Positions 1-7,057 of a stretch of 9,981 bases of DNA are shown in pieces; the first letter of the stretch is position 1, and the number at the start of each line of letters is the position of its first letter. A program made the translations under genes and the position numbers. The notes below the pieces were generated by a model. That model did not search any database, was not told where the DNA came from, and saw only the letters and a list, made by a program, of their open reading frames with translations. The stretch spans positions 1 through 9,981 of the forward strand of contig JAIRKW010000079.1 in NCBI GenBank assembly GCA_031259875.1, given 5' to 3'. Source of the DNA: Campylobacteraceae bacterium (GTDB taxonomy: Bacteria; Campylobacterota; Campylobacteria; Campylobacterales; Campylobacteraceae).

Positions 1-2
1 AC

Positions 3-136
3 TTGAAATATCAAAAAGATGCAGTAATTCAAAACTATCAATTGCTTTGCAAACATAATGGATTTTTTGCTGATGTTGTATGTCTTGGAAAAACGATTAT
101 AACTGCTTGATTGCTAAACATTTTGTAAAAACCAAT
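3..136 (+). pseudogene. SF2/SNF2-type helicase remnant, frameshifted, cut by the window edge
   Basis: The frame from base 3 reads LKYQKDAVIQNYQLLCKHNG, then FFADVVCLGKTIITA, then a TGA stop at 108-110. This is the pattern of the Q-like segment and Walker A region of SNF2-type helicases (L.YQ.DAV...., then ADVVGLGKT). Such helicases occur in restriction and defence loci and as stand-alone genes with PLD-like nuclease domains. If one base is restored at about 106, the similarity continues in the frame starting at 107 as LIAKHFVKTN, which is the expected next helix. Two lesions are therefore visible: a one-base deletion, and the first glycine of the Walker A motif changed to cysteine (codon TGT at 84-86). 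The shifted frame stays open to 256, but nothing after about 136 resembles a helicase, so motifs Ia to VI are missing. The 5' part lies outside the window. That it is a helicase remnant is fairly sure; the system it came from cannot be told. Confidence 0.72.
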
Positions 137-196
137 AAAAAAACAGGTTTTTGTGCAAAAAAGCGAAGTATTTTTACAAAATCAAAAGGTAATAGA

Positions 197-218
197 GTGC
201 GGAGCAAATGCCCCGCAC
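197..218 (-). terminator. Hairpin just downstream of the GLUG lipoprotein gene
   Basis: GTGCGGAGC and GCCCCGCAC pair around the loop AAAT, giving a nine-position stem with one A-C mismatch. It is GC-rich in a very AT-rich stretch and lies 9 bp past the lipoprotein stop codon. Read on the minus strand it is followed by an interrupted T-rich run (TCTATTACCTTTTGATTTT). That makes it a probable but imperfect rho-independent terminator. On the plus strand it is followed by an A run, so it would not work well for the helicase remnant. Confidence 0.55.
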
Positions 219-227
219 AAAAAGTAT

Positions 228-1559
228 TTATTCGTCTACCTGCCAATAAAGTATAGGAGCTCCGCCATCTTTAGGTGTTACCCAAGGATTGGCATCGTCT
301 TTACCCCATTTCCAGTTCAGCCCGACACTATAAGTATATCGTTCGTCAAAGCGGCTTACTATCGGCTTGCTTATCACAAAATCCCAAAGTTTACCATATA
401 CATTAGTCAAAACTTTGCTCAAATAAGTTTCTATTTTATCGCTTATGTCAAAACCTAATATACTTAAAATATAATCAATAGTATATGTAACGCTATTGCT
501 GAATATTATGGCCGAAGTAGTATCGACAACATATCCGATTACAAGACCTCCGGTAATTTTTTTTATGTTGTCATTTATATCCGATGGAATAATAACGATA
601 GTTGCGCTAATATTGCCGCTAAATAGTGCACCCACGACACCGCCGATATCTTTAATGCCCCCGCTGACATTAGCTGCTGTGTAAGTGCTCGCTATAACAC
701 TGCTGTTAAAGGAGCCTGCAATACCACCGACATTAGTATAACCGTTAATATTGCCCGTGGTGTAAGAGTTTGTTATGATACTATCGCCTATATATCCAAC
801 TATACCGCCTACATCTTTTATAGCATTGATATTGACACTAGTATAACTGTTTGAAATATTATTGTGAAGGTCTGCATGTCCTACTAATCCACCTACATAC
901 CCACTGCCGCTGATATTACCCACAACATAACTGTTAGTTATATTGCTGAATACTGCTTTTCCTGTAATACCGCCGACATTTATCTCGCCTTGTATTTTTT
1001 CTAATACAATGCCGATATTTTTTATAATTGCATCTTTAATGTGTCCGAAAAACCCGGCAGTATCAATATTCGGCAGCGTTATTTTCAAAGATTTAATAGC
1101 GTATCTTTTGCCATCGCTCGTATCGGAGTTTAAAATGCCGCTAAATGGCTCATCTTCCGTGCCTATCGGCGTCCATTCGCCTTCAAGTGTTATATCGTTA
1201 AGTAAGATATATTTGCCGTTTAAATCCAAAACAATATTTTCCAAATCTTCTTGTGTTCGTATTTCTTTAACATTTGGAACAGCATATAGCTTCACAGCTT
1301 TGCCGTTACCGTTATATACTCCATTGTACGGTTCGGCGCTGTTCGCTTCATACCATACTTTTTCCGTAAAGGCTATATTTGTATTTGAAGTGCTGCTTAT
1401 AAAATCAAGCTCTTCATTGTAAAATTTATAAGTTTCACCGCAACCGCTGAAGCCAAACATAATAAAAAGGCCAATAAGCCAACTAAATACAAACCTACCC
1501 TTGCTAAATCTTACCAAACCCCTCCAAAATGCCGCTTCGCCTATTTGTGAAGATAACAT
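228..1559 (-). CDS. Probable GLUG-repeat surface lipoprotein
   Basis: Start choice: an ATG at 1557-1559 has AGGA (plus-strand 1567-1570) seven bases upstream, giving 443 residues. The ATG at 1599-1601 has no ribosome site and lies at the probable transcription start. A TTG 14 codons inside the chosen start would give a more ordinary signal peptide. Domains: a hydrophobic stretch (about residues 23-37) ends in FSGC, so Cys40 is the likely lipid-anchored residue; Phe at -3 is a slightly unusual lipobox. Residues about 95-185 resemble the leader that often precedes GLUG repeats (segments like LLNDITL, WTPIG, AGFFGHI). Five GLUG-type repeats follow, with cores VGGITG, VGGLVG, VGGIVG, VGGIAG and IGGVVG at 195, 222, 250, 277 and 305. 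The C-terminus ends in GAPILYWQ, typical of GLUG proteins. Such proteins form extracellular beta-helices, often in adhesins and IgA-peptidase-like proteins. No peptidase motif is visible, so adhesion or surface binding is inference only. It appears to be a single-gene transcript. Confidence 0.85.
   Translation of the reverse strand: MLSSQIGEAAFWRGLVRFSKGRFVFSWLIGLFIMFGFSGCGETYKFYNEELDFISSTSNTNIAFTEKVWYEANSAEPYNGVYNGNGKAVKLYAVPNVKEIRTQEDLENIVLDLNGKYILLNDITLEGEWTPIGTEDEPFSGILNSDTSDGKRYAIKSLKITLPNIDTAGFFGHIKDAIIKNIGIVLEKIQGEINVGGITGKAVFSNITNSYVVGNISGSGYVGGLVGHADLHNNISNSYTSVNINAIKDVGGIVGYIGDSIITNSYTTGNINGYTNVGGIAGSFNSSVIASTYTAANVSGGIKDIGGVVGALFSGNISATIVIIPSDINDNIKKITGGLVIGYVVDTTSAIIFSNSVTYTIDYILSILGFDISDKIETYLSKVLTNVYGKLWDFVISKPIVSRFDERYTYSVGLNWKWGKDDANPWVTPKDGGAPILYWQVDE
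630..977 (-). repeat. Five in-frame GLUG coding repeats, 81/84-bp period
   Basis: The plus strand shows the related motifs ccgccgacatt (970), ccacctacata (889), ccgcctacatc (805), ccaccgacatt (724) and ccgccgatatc (640). Spacings alternate exactly 81, 84, 81, 84 bp, matching 27 and 28 residues per beta-helix coil. The repeats are diverged at the DNA level and conserved mainly at the protein core VGG-hydrophobic-x-G. Confidence 0.85.
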
Positions 1560-1601
1560 CTTTGTATCCTTTGTATGAAATATTTGTAAAAAATACGTCA
1601 T

Positions 1602-1612
1602 ATTTTAGTATA
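1602..1612 (-). promoter_or_regulatory. Candidate -10 box for the GLUG lipoprotein gene
   Basis: The minus strand reads TATACT (plus-strand 1607-1612) overlapping TAAAAT (1602-1607). Either would start transcription near 1595-1602. That leaves a leader of roughly 40 bases before the ATG at 1559, and it argues against the upstream ATG at 1601. The upstream DNA is very AT-rich, as in Campylobacterota promoters, so matches to a -10 are cheap here. Confidence 0.4.
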
Positions 1613-1795
1613 TTTAGAATAAAAATTAATTTAAATAAATTTACTACTAGTATTAAATTTTAATATATAAAATGGATTTATAATATATAGCATAAATAGT
1701 AAAAACTAAAACATATATTGGTTAAGTAATATAAACTGATGTATTTTAAAGATTGAATGCGGTGTTGATTTTTGATGGCACTCTAAAAAATTTTA
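1613..1795. other. AT-rich spacer without a gene
   Basis: No open frame with coding character is seen on either strand. The stretch is rich in A/T runs and includes the palindrome TACTAGTA at 1645-1652 and the near-palindrome ATTAAATTTTAAT just after it. These could be protein-binding sites upstream of the lipoprotein gene, but simple AT composition explains them equally well. Confidence 0.5.
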
Positions 1796-1822
1796 TATGG
1801 AAGTTATTTGTAAGCTTCCATA
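1780..1822 (-). terminator. Rho-independent terminator of tgt
   Basis: TATGGAAG (1796-1803) pairs perfectly with CTTCCATA (1815-1822) around an 11-base loop, and two further pairs (one a wobble) can form inside. On the minus strand it begins 15 bp after the tgt stop. It is followed by TAAAATTTTTT, a T run offset by a few bases from the stem. The position and the T run fit tgt, not the other direction. Confidence 0.6.
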
Positions 1823-1837
1823 AACTATAAAGCACTT

Positions 1838-2956
1838 TTAGCTTCTCTTAGCATAAAATTCCGACTTGAACTTTGTAAATTCTCCCGCTAAAATAGCACT
1901 TCTCATTTGTCTTGCTAAAGTTAGATAGTAGTGGAGATTGTGCAGGCTGGCAAGCCTGAAAAATGTAAGCTCTTTTGCACGGTAAAGGTGGTTTAGATAA
2001 GCTCTTGAATAGCGTTTGCATGTGTAGCATCCACACTCTTCGTCTATTGGTTTTTCATCTTTTATAAAGCTTGCGCCCTTGATGTTTATTTTGCCAAAAG
2101 ATGTGAAAAGCGTGCCGTTTCTGGCATTTCTTGTAGGCATTACGCAGTCAAACATATCGACGCCTCTTTCTACATTTTCCACTAAATCTTCGGGAGTGCC
2201 AACACCCATCAGATATCTTGGCTTGTTTTCGGGCATAAGCGGCGTCGTAAATTCTACAGTGTCATACATTAGAGTGTTTTCTTCGCCGACGCTAAGTCCG
2301 CCTATCGCAAAACCGTCAAATGGCATTTTGGTAAGCTCAAGAGCACACTTTTTTCTAAACTCTATATCTGTGCCGCCTTGAATGATGGCGAAGATATTTT
2401 GATTTAATCCAATGCCTTCATTTTGTTTTCTTATATGATAAGCTATCGATTGCTCTGCCCATTTTATTGTTCTGCTGACAGACAAATTTATACGCTCTTT
2501 AGTCGATGGAAGCTCTACAAGATCATCAAGTATCATCATAATATCAGAGTTTAGGTTATATTCTATATCAAGCACTTTTTGCGGCGTAAAATAGTGCAGG
2601 GAGCCATCTATGTGGCTTTTGAATTTTACTCCATTTTCGTCTGCCTTTGAAATATCGCTTAGGCTGAATGCTTGAAATCCGCCGCTGTCGGTCAAAAAAC
2701 TACCGTTATATTTTGTAAAGCCGTGAAGTCCGCCAAAATTATTTATTGTCTCATCTCCCGGGCGCAAATACAAATGATAAGTGTTGCCAAGAATTATATT
2801 AGCGCCTAAAATATTTTGCATATCGTATGCGTCAAGACTTTTTACACTTCCTACTGTGCCTACTGGCATAAATACTGGAGTTTGTATTGTGCTGTGAGCT
2901 GTTTTTATAGTGCAGGCTCTGGCGAGATTGTCGGTTTTATCTATGTGAAATTCCAT
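1838..2956 (-). CDS. tgt: Queuine tRNA-ribosyltransferase (tRNA-guanine transglycosylase)
   Basis: The enzyme swaps guanine-34 of tRNAs with GUN anticodons for preQ1, the first tRNA-bound step of queuosine synthesis in the cytoplasm. The 372-residue length is normal for the bacterial family. Visible sites: the general acid/base Asp90 in LTDSGGFQ; the substrate-binding IIQGG (191-195) and AIGGLSVGEE (217-226); the nucleophile Asp270 in DMFDCVMPTRNARNG, with Arg276 and Arg279 following; and a complete zinc site Cys308, Cys310, Cys313 and His339. Nothing is missing. The ATG at 2956 begins 35 bp from the divergent COG3400 gene. A purine-rich AGAGGA lies about 12 bases upstream, a rather long spacing. 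It is alone on its strand here and ends at a hairpin. Identification is certain from the active-site motifs. Confidence 0.98.
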   Translation of the reverse strand: MEFHIDKTDNLARACTIKTAHSTIQTPVFMPVGTVGSVKSLDAYDMQNILGANIILGNTYHLYLRPGDETINNFGGLHGFTKYNGSFLTDSGGFQAFSLSDISKADENGVKFKSHIDGSLHYFTPQKVLDIEYNLNSDIMMILDDLVELPSTKERINLSVSRTIKWAEQSIAYHIRKQNEGIGLNQNIFAIIQGGTDIEFRKKCALELTKMPFDGFAIGGLSVGEENTLMYDTVEFTTPLMPENKPRYLMGVGTPEDLVENVERGVDMFDCVMPTRNARNGTLFTSFGKINIKGASFIKDEKPIDEECGCYTCKRYSRAYLNHLYRAKELTFFRLASLHNLHYYLTLARQMRSAILAGEFTKFKSEFYAKRS

Positions 2957-2991
2957 TTTGGTATAATATCCTCTAATTTTATGGAGAGTGT
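2957..2991. promoter_or_regulatory. Compact divergent promoter region between tgt and the COG3400 gene
   Basis: On the plus strand, GGTATAAT (-10 TATAAT at 2962-2967), preceded by a T run, matches the extended -10 typical of Campylobacterota sigma70 promoters. It lies 24 bp before the ATG at 2992, which has GGAG at 2983-2986. On the minus strand, TAAAAT (plus-strand 2976-2981) is a possible -10 for tgt. The upstream parts of each promoter must lie within the other promoter or the start of the other gene, so the two may interfere. The plus-strand box is the more secure one. Confidence 0.6.
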
Positions 2992-4395
2992 ATGAAAAAA
3001 GTTTTAATCATAGCGGACGGTATTTTAGCAAAATATTTTTTAGAAAGAGTTGTCAGCGTCTCCAGCGACAGTAATGAATATACTATTGTCCACTATAAAA
3101 AGAAGACGATTGAAGATATATCATTCCCTGAAAACTTTAAAGTTTACTCGTTCGACCCGACAAGTTTGGAAAAAATGACGACTGTTATGGGTAAAGACTA
3201 TTATCAAGTAATGATAGCAGTCAGAAAAAAAGTAGATGCTCTAGGTTCATATAAAATAATAAGGCAGTTTAATAAAAAAATTCCGATATATCTTGTAGAC
3301 AGATGGAACCTTGAGATTGAGGATAAATATTTAAAAACAGTAATCTCGCGCGAAATAGTCGCTTTTCGTCTCGCCGATTTTATACCGAATACACCCATAT
3401 TTGCACAGAATGTAGGACTGGGTATAGGTGAAGTGATGGATGTGCAAGTGCCTGTGGGAAGCTCTTATGTATATAGGCATATAGGCGGTATTGAGCAAAA
3501 AAAATGGCATATCGCTGCGCTTTACAGAAATAATACACTGCTTTTGGCACGCCCAAATCTTATGATACAGCCAAATGATAATCTTCTTATAGTAGGTGAG
3601 CCCGATGTGCTGCAAGATGTATATAAAAGCATTAAAAGAGAGCTTGGGCAATTTCCTCAGCCATTCGGCTCAAATATATACTGTTTTATAGATATGAAAA
3701 ATATGAATGACATCAGGATAGAAGCGCTGCTTTCAAATGCTCTCAATTTGCATAAAAAATTGAATTCGAAAAAGCTCTATTTTAAGGTGATAAATCCTAC
3801 CTATTCGTCTCTTTTTAATGATATAAAAGATTTATTCTCCGACGATATAGACGTTACGGTCGACTACTACAACTTTTCGCCGGAAGATATATATATTAAT
3901 GATGTTAACCAGTTGAATATTGGACTTTGCATTGTGGATAATAAATTTTTTAAGGCTAACATAAAAACACTTTTCAATTCCCAAACGCCGATATTTAAAA
4001 TAGGTAATATTGGTTTTGAGGATGTAAAAAGAGGCATAGTTTTCGGTGGAAATACTGACGATATAGAAAAACATTCGTCGGTTATATTTGACCTCTCTTC
4101 TCAGCTTGGATTGAAAGTACAGTTTTATGACTTTGATCCGGAAGCTGAAAATCCAGAATTGGCGGAACATTTTGAAAATATTGCTAAAATTTACGGAAAA
4201 CAGATAGAAATCATAAAAAACAGTGATAAAAATCCGCTGTTCGGGCTTCAAAAAGAGAATGATATTGTACAATTTGTACCGTTTTACGAATCTTTTTTAA
4301 AGTCAAAAATAGTTTCTATCTTTTCTGAAGATTTAAATCGCGTCTACTTCCTGCTAAACGACAAATATCAGCTTTTTTTGCCGATTTTGGAGTAA
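2992..4395 (+). CDS. TrkA-related protein of the COG3400 type (RCK-like), function unknown
   Basis: The 467-residue protein has no signal peptide and no membrane segment. The N-terminus (KKVLIIADGILAKYFLERV) resembles the RCK/TrkA_N Rossmann fold, but the usual GxGxxG nucleotide loop is degenerate (ADGILA). Residues about 50-130 continue in RCK style. Residues about 141-210 look like a TrkA_C domain, with the typical close PNDNLLIVGEPDVL. The remaining 250 residues are an alpha/beta region that I cannot assign. TrkA and RCK proteins gate potassium transporters from the cytoplasmic side, so a regulatory role in ion transport is plausible, but no partner transporter is visible. The start has GGAG five bases upstream and a good -10. 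It leads the cluster, 53 bp before aroB. From memory its H. pylori counterpart is HP0282. The family call is good; the role is inference. Confidence 0.8.
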   Translation: MKKVLIIADGILAKYFLERVVSVSSDSNEYTIVHYKKKTIEDISFPENFKVYSFDPTSLEKMTTVMGKDYYQVMIAVRKKVDALGSYKIIRQFNKKIPIYLVDRWNLEIEDKYLKTVISREIVAFRLADFIPNTPIFAQNVGLGIGEVMDVQVPVGSSYVYRHIGGIEQKKWHIAALYRNNTLLLARPNLMIQPNDNLLIVGEPDVLQDVYKSIKRELGQFPQPFGSNIYCFIDMKNMNDIRIEALLSNALNLHKKLNSKKLYFKVINPTYSSLFNDIKDLFSDDIDVTVDYYNFSPEDIYINDVNQLNIGLCIVDNKFFKANIKTLFNSQTPIFKIGNIGFEDVKRGIVFGGNTDDIEKHSSVIFDLSSQLGLKVQFYDFDPEAENPELAEHFENIAKIYGKQIEIIKNSDKNPLFGLQKENDIVQFVPFYESFLKSKIVSIFSEDLNRVYFLLNDKYQLFLPILE

Positions 4396-4413
4396 AACTT
4401 TTTAAATTTTTAG

Positions 4414-4444
4414 TATAATCCATGAAAGGATAAAACGGTTAGGA
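4414..4444 (+). promoter_or_regulatory. Candidate internal promoter and ribosome site for aroB
   Basis: After a T-rich run, AGTATAAT (TATAAT at 4414-4419) matches the Campylobacterota -10 and lies 29 bp before the aroB ATG. AGGA at 4441-4444 is the nearest ribosome site, at a short spacing of four bases. The 53-bp gap has no clear terminator, so aroB may be read both from here and from the promoter at 2962. Confidence 0.55.
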
Positions 4445-4448
4445 AAAT

Positions 4449-5495
4449 ATGAGAATTGATATACGCTTTTTGCAATCTAAAAGTATGAATTATGCTGTTT
4501 TTATAGATGAATTGCAGCAGTTATGTTTGGACGGTAAAGCTGCCATTATAACAAATGAAACCATAGCCGCTCTTCATCTTGAAAATATCAAAAACAAAAT
4601 CAAAGCCAAAGAGCTTCATGAAGTCATAATAAAAGATGGTGAAAAGTATAAGAATTTGCAAACGATAGAGTATATATTAAACGAACTTTTTAAGTTTAAG
4701 CTGGATAGAAAATCAACCCTCATCGCATTTGGCGGCGGCGTTGTTGGTGATATGACGGGATTTGCAGCGGCTATTTATCAAAGAGGTATAAATTTTATTC
4801 AAGTACCTACAACACTTTTGGCTCAAGTAGACGCAAGTGTCGGCGGTAAAACGGGAGTAAATAATAGTTATGGCAAAAATCTAATAGGTGCATTTTATCA
4901 GCCGCGTGCAGTTTACTGTGAGAGTGAATTCTTAAAAACACTGCCTGAGCGTGAATTTAGCGCTGGCGTTGCTGAGATAATCAAAATGGCTGTGATGTTT
5001 GATAAAGAGTTTTTTTATTGGCTTTTGGACAAAGATTTAAAAGATTGTGTAAATTTAAAAGAGGCGATAGCTAAAAGTATAAAAATAAAAGCTGACGTTG
5101 TAGCGCAGGATGAGAGAGAGCGCGGTATCAGAGCGGTTTTAAATTATGGCCATACATTTGCGCATGTTATAGAGCAAAAGACAAATTACTGTAAATATCT
5201 GCACGGCGAAGCAGTAGCCGTTGGAATGTTAATGGCAAATGAATTGGCAGCAAGATTGGGACTTTTGAAGCAGAGTGAGGCGGCGGATATAGAAAAAACA
5301 GTGCAAAAATTTTCTCTTCCGACACGTTATAAGATAGAAAATATAGATGATTTTTATGATTCATTTTTGCTTGACAAAAAAAGCAGTAACTCAAAAATAA
5401 CATTTATTTTGCCAAATGGCATAGGAAATTTTGTGATAAGAGATGATATAAGCGAAGATACGATAAAAGATGTTTTGAAAGTATTTGGCAGATGA
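4449..5495 (+). CDS. aroB: 3-dehydroquinate synthase
   Basis: It converts DAHP to 3-dehydroquinate, the second step of the shikimate pathway to aromatic amino acids and folate, with NAD+ and a divalent metal. The 348 residues match the usual bacterial length. The NAD-binding loop FGGGVVGDMTGF (94-105) is present, followed by the phosphate and substrate segment VPTTLLAQVDASVGGKTGVN (119-138). The metal ligands are Glu176 in GVAEIIK, His235 in NYGHTFAH and His252 in LHGEAVAVGM; the second histidine of the NYGHTFAH motif (His239) is also conserved. All catalytic elements are intact. Its stop overlaps the next start as ATGA (4 bp), which suggests translational coupling with the channel gene. There is no metabolic reason for that pairing; it is a conserved arrangement in this phylum. 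Confidence 0.98.
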   Translation: MRIDIRFLQSKSMNYAVFIDELQQLCLDGKAAIITNETIAALHLENIKNKIKAKELHEVIIKDGEKYKNLQTIEYILNELFKFKLDRKSTLIAFGGGVVGDMTGFAAAIYQRGINFIQVPTTLLAQVDASVGGKTGVNNSYGKNLIGAFYQPRAVYCESEFLKTLPEREFSAGVAEIIKMAVMFDKEFFYWLLDKDLKDCVNLKEAIAKSIKIKADVVAQDERERGIRAVLNYGHTFAHVIEQKTNYCKYLHGEAVAVGMLMANELAARLGLLKQSEAADIEKTVQKFSLPTRYKIENIDDFYDSFLLDKKSSNSKITFILPNGIGNFVIRDDISEDTIKDVLKVFGR

Positions 5496-7057
5496 AAAAG
5501 CTCTATTTTATACTTTTTTTTTGTGCTGCTTCGTTTTTATTTGCAGAAGATGAAAACAATATAGTTAAACTTAGCGAGTATGCGGCCAGAATAGAAGCCA
5601 TAGATAAAGCGGACAAAGGCAACATTTGGCTTACGCGCCACGAAAATTATGATGCTTATAAAAAAAGGAAAGCAGAACTTGAAATTACATTGGAAGAGAT
5701 TAAAAAGATAAGACTTAAAAAAAACAAAGAGTCAATAATACACTTGGATGAACTCGAGAGAAAAAGAGATGCATTGGAGAGCCATATAGAGCAATTGAAC
5801 GAATTCCAAAATGCTCCTTACTCAGGACTTTTAAAATCTCCCGATGTCCCTCCTGCGCCATCTGTCAGTAACCCTTTTGCAATCTTTGCAGGTTTTTCGT
5901 ATATCAAAAAAATCAGGCAGGATTTGGAGAGTTATCAAAGGCAGGTAAGCGAACTTGAAATACTGCTTCAGGATTTAAAGGAGAAAGAGGAGCTGCAAGA
6001 GCGCATATCTTGGCTTGATTCGCAAAATCCTTTGGCGCGCTCTTTAGAGCATACAAAAATTTTAATACAAGAGTTCAACTCTGCTTACGATATAGTCCTT
6101 ACTTCATCTTCTGTGTATGAACGAAAGATAGAAGAGTCTGTAAAAAAAGCAACGGACGCTATAAAAGATGAGGTAAAACATACGCTTTATATCGTTACGA
6201 TTATAGCTTCTATCATACTTATATCGTTTTTGCTTAAGTTTTTAATAAAGAATGTTATGTCAGCAAACGAGCGAAGCTATATTATTAATAAAGTGATAAA
6301 TATTATCAATATAACGCTTATCATTCTAATTTTACTCTTTGCATATATAGAAAATATGACCTATTTAGCAGCAGTTTTAGGTTTTGCATCTGCAGGTATT
6401 GCAATTGCAATGAAAGATATGTTTATGAATATATTGGGCTGGACGGTTATAACATTTGGACGCAGTTTCAGCGTTGGCGATAGAGTTAAAGTCAGTCAAA
6501 ACAATATCTCATATGTAGGCGATATAGTCGATATTTCATTGATGAGAATGACTATATTGGAAGATGTAACGCTTACCACATATCTTGAAAATAAGCGTGC
6601 CGGACGAGTGATATTTATCCCGAATAATTTCATCTTCACAACGCTTATCTCAAACTATACGCATGAGACGTTAAAGACTGTGTGGGATGGCATATATATC
6701 ACTATTTCGTTTGATTCCGATTATAAAAAAGCAATGTATATCATTAAAGAGATTACAAAAAAATATTCAAAAGGCTATACCGAAATAGCCCGCAAACAGT
6801 TAAATCAACTTCGTCAGCGTTACAGCCTCAAAAACACAAACGTAGAGCCTAGAATTTTTTCGTTTATCGAGCCGCATGGACTTACGATACATGTGTGGTA
6901 TATGACTAACTCTTATGCTGCTTTGGCTCTTAGAAGTACATTAAGCGGCGAAATAATAGACGCTATCAACAAGGAAGAGGACATTATGATAGCATATCCG
7001 ACGCAAACGCTAAATCTGAAATCAGCTGAAAAACTGCCTAAAGAGAGCGTACAATGA
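5492..7057 (+). CDS. MscS-family mechanosensitive channel with periplasmic coiled-coil domain
   Basis: The 521-residue protein begins with a signal peptide (about 1-18, ending FLFA before EDEN). Residues 25-225 are charged and mostly helical, with coiled-coil stretches at about 55-105 and 140-175 split by a proline-rich break (DVPPAPSVSNP). Membrane helices follow at about 231-252 and 268-286, then the pore helix 290-322 with the small-residue pattern LGFASAGIAIAMKD. The MscS beta domain contains GDRVKV, VGDIVDISLMRM and VIFIPNNF. The C-terminal alpha/beta domain ends near IMIAYPTQTL. It should sit in the inner membrane with the coiled coil in the periplasm and release solutes on hypo-osmotic shock. 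It is nearly twice the length of E. coli MscS (286 residues), closer to the larger multidomain relatives. No strong ribosome site is seen; the ATGA overlap with aroB suggests coupled translation. The substrate and gating threshold are unknown. Confidence 0.92.
   Translation: MKKLYFILFFCAASFLFAEDENNIVKLSEYAARIEAIDKADKGNIWLTRHENYDAYKKRKAELEITLEEIKKIRLKKNKESIIHLDELERKRDALESHIEQLNEFQNAPYSGLLKSPDVPPAPSVSNPFAIFAGFSYIKKIRQDLESYQRQVSELEILLQDLKEKEELQERISWLDSQNPLARSLEHTKILIQEFNSAYDIVLTSSSVYERKIEESVKKATDAIKDEVKHTLYIVTIIASIILISFLLKFLIKNVMSANERSYIINKVINIINITLIILILLFAYIENMTYLAAVLGFASAGIAIAMKDMFMNILGWTVITFGRSFSVGDRVKVSQNNISYVGDIVDISLMRMTILEDVTLTTYLENKRAGRVIFIPNNFIFTTLISNYTHETLKTVWDGIYITISFDSDYKKAMYIIKEITKKYSKGYTEIARKQLNQLRQRYSLKNTNVEPRIFSFIEPHGLTIHVWYMTNSYAALALRSTLSGEIIDAINKEEDIMIAYPTQTLNLKSAEKLPKESVQ

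Noticed and set aside
100..112. Programmed frameshifting in the helicase remnant
   Set aside because: No slippery heptamer or following structure is seen, and the Walker A change plus loss of all later motifs indicate decay.
630..977. Regular repeats as a CRISPR array
   Set aside because: The repeats are diverged, in frame and encode GLUG cores; the parts between them are also coding and related, not unique spacers.
943..1422. Long plus-strand open frame (159 codons) opposite the lipoprotein gene, and a similar one at 153-458
   Set aside because: They are antisense shadows of the GLUG gene: no ribosome site, no domain, and serine/proline-rich composition typical of reverse reading.
1641..1665. 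AT palindromes (TACTAGTA and ATTAAATTTTAAT) as operator sites
   Set aside because: In such AT-rich DNA these occur easily by chance and no matching second copy was found near another promoter.
1848..2036. Second minus-strand frame inside tgt, and other short frames inside aroB, the channel gene and the mtaB-type gene
   Set aside because: They overlap well-identified genes in other frames and show no start signal or recognisable domain.
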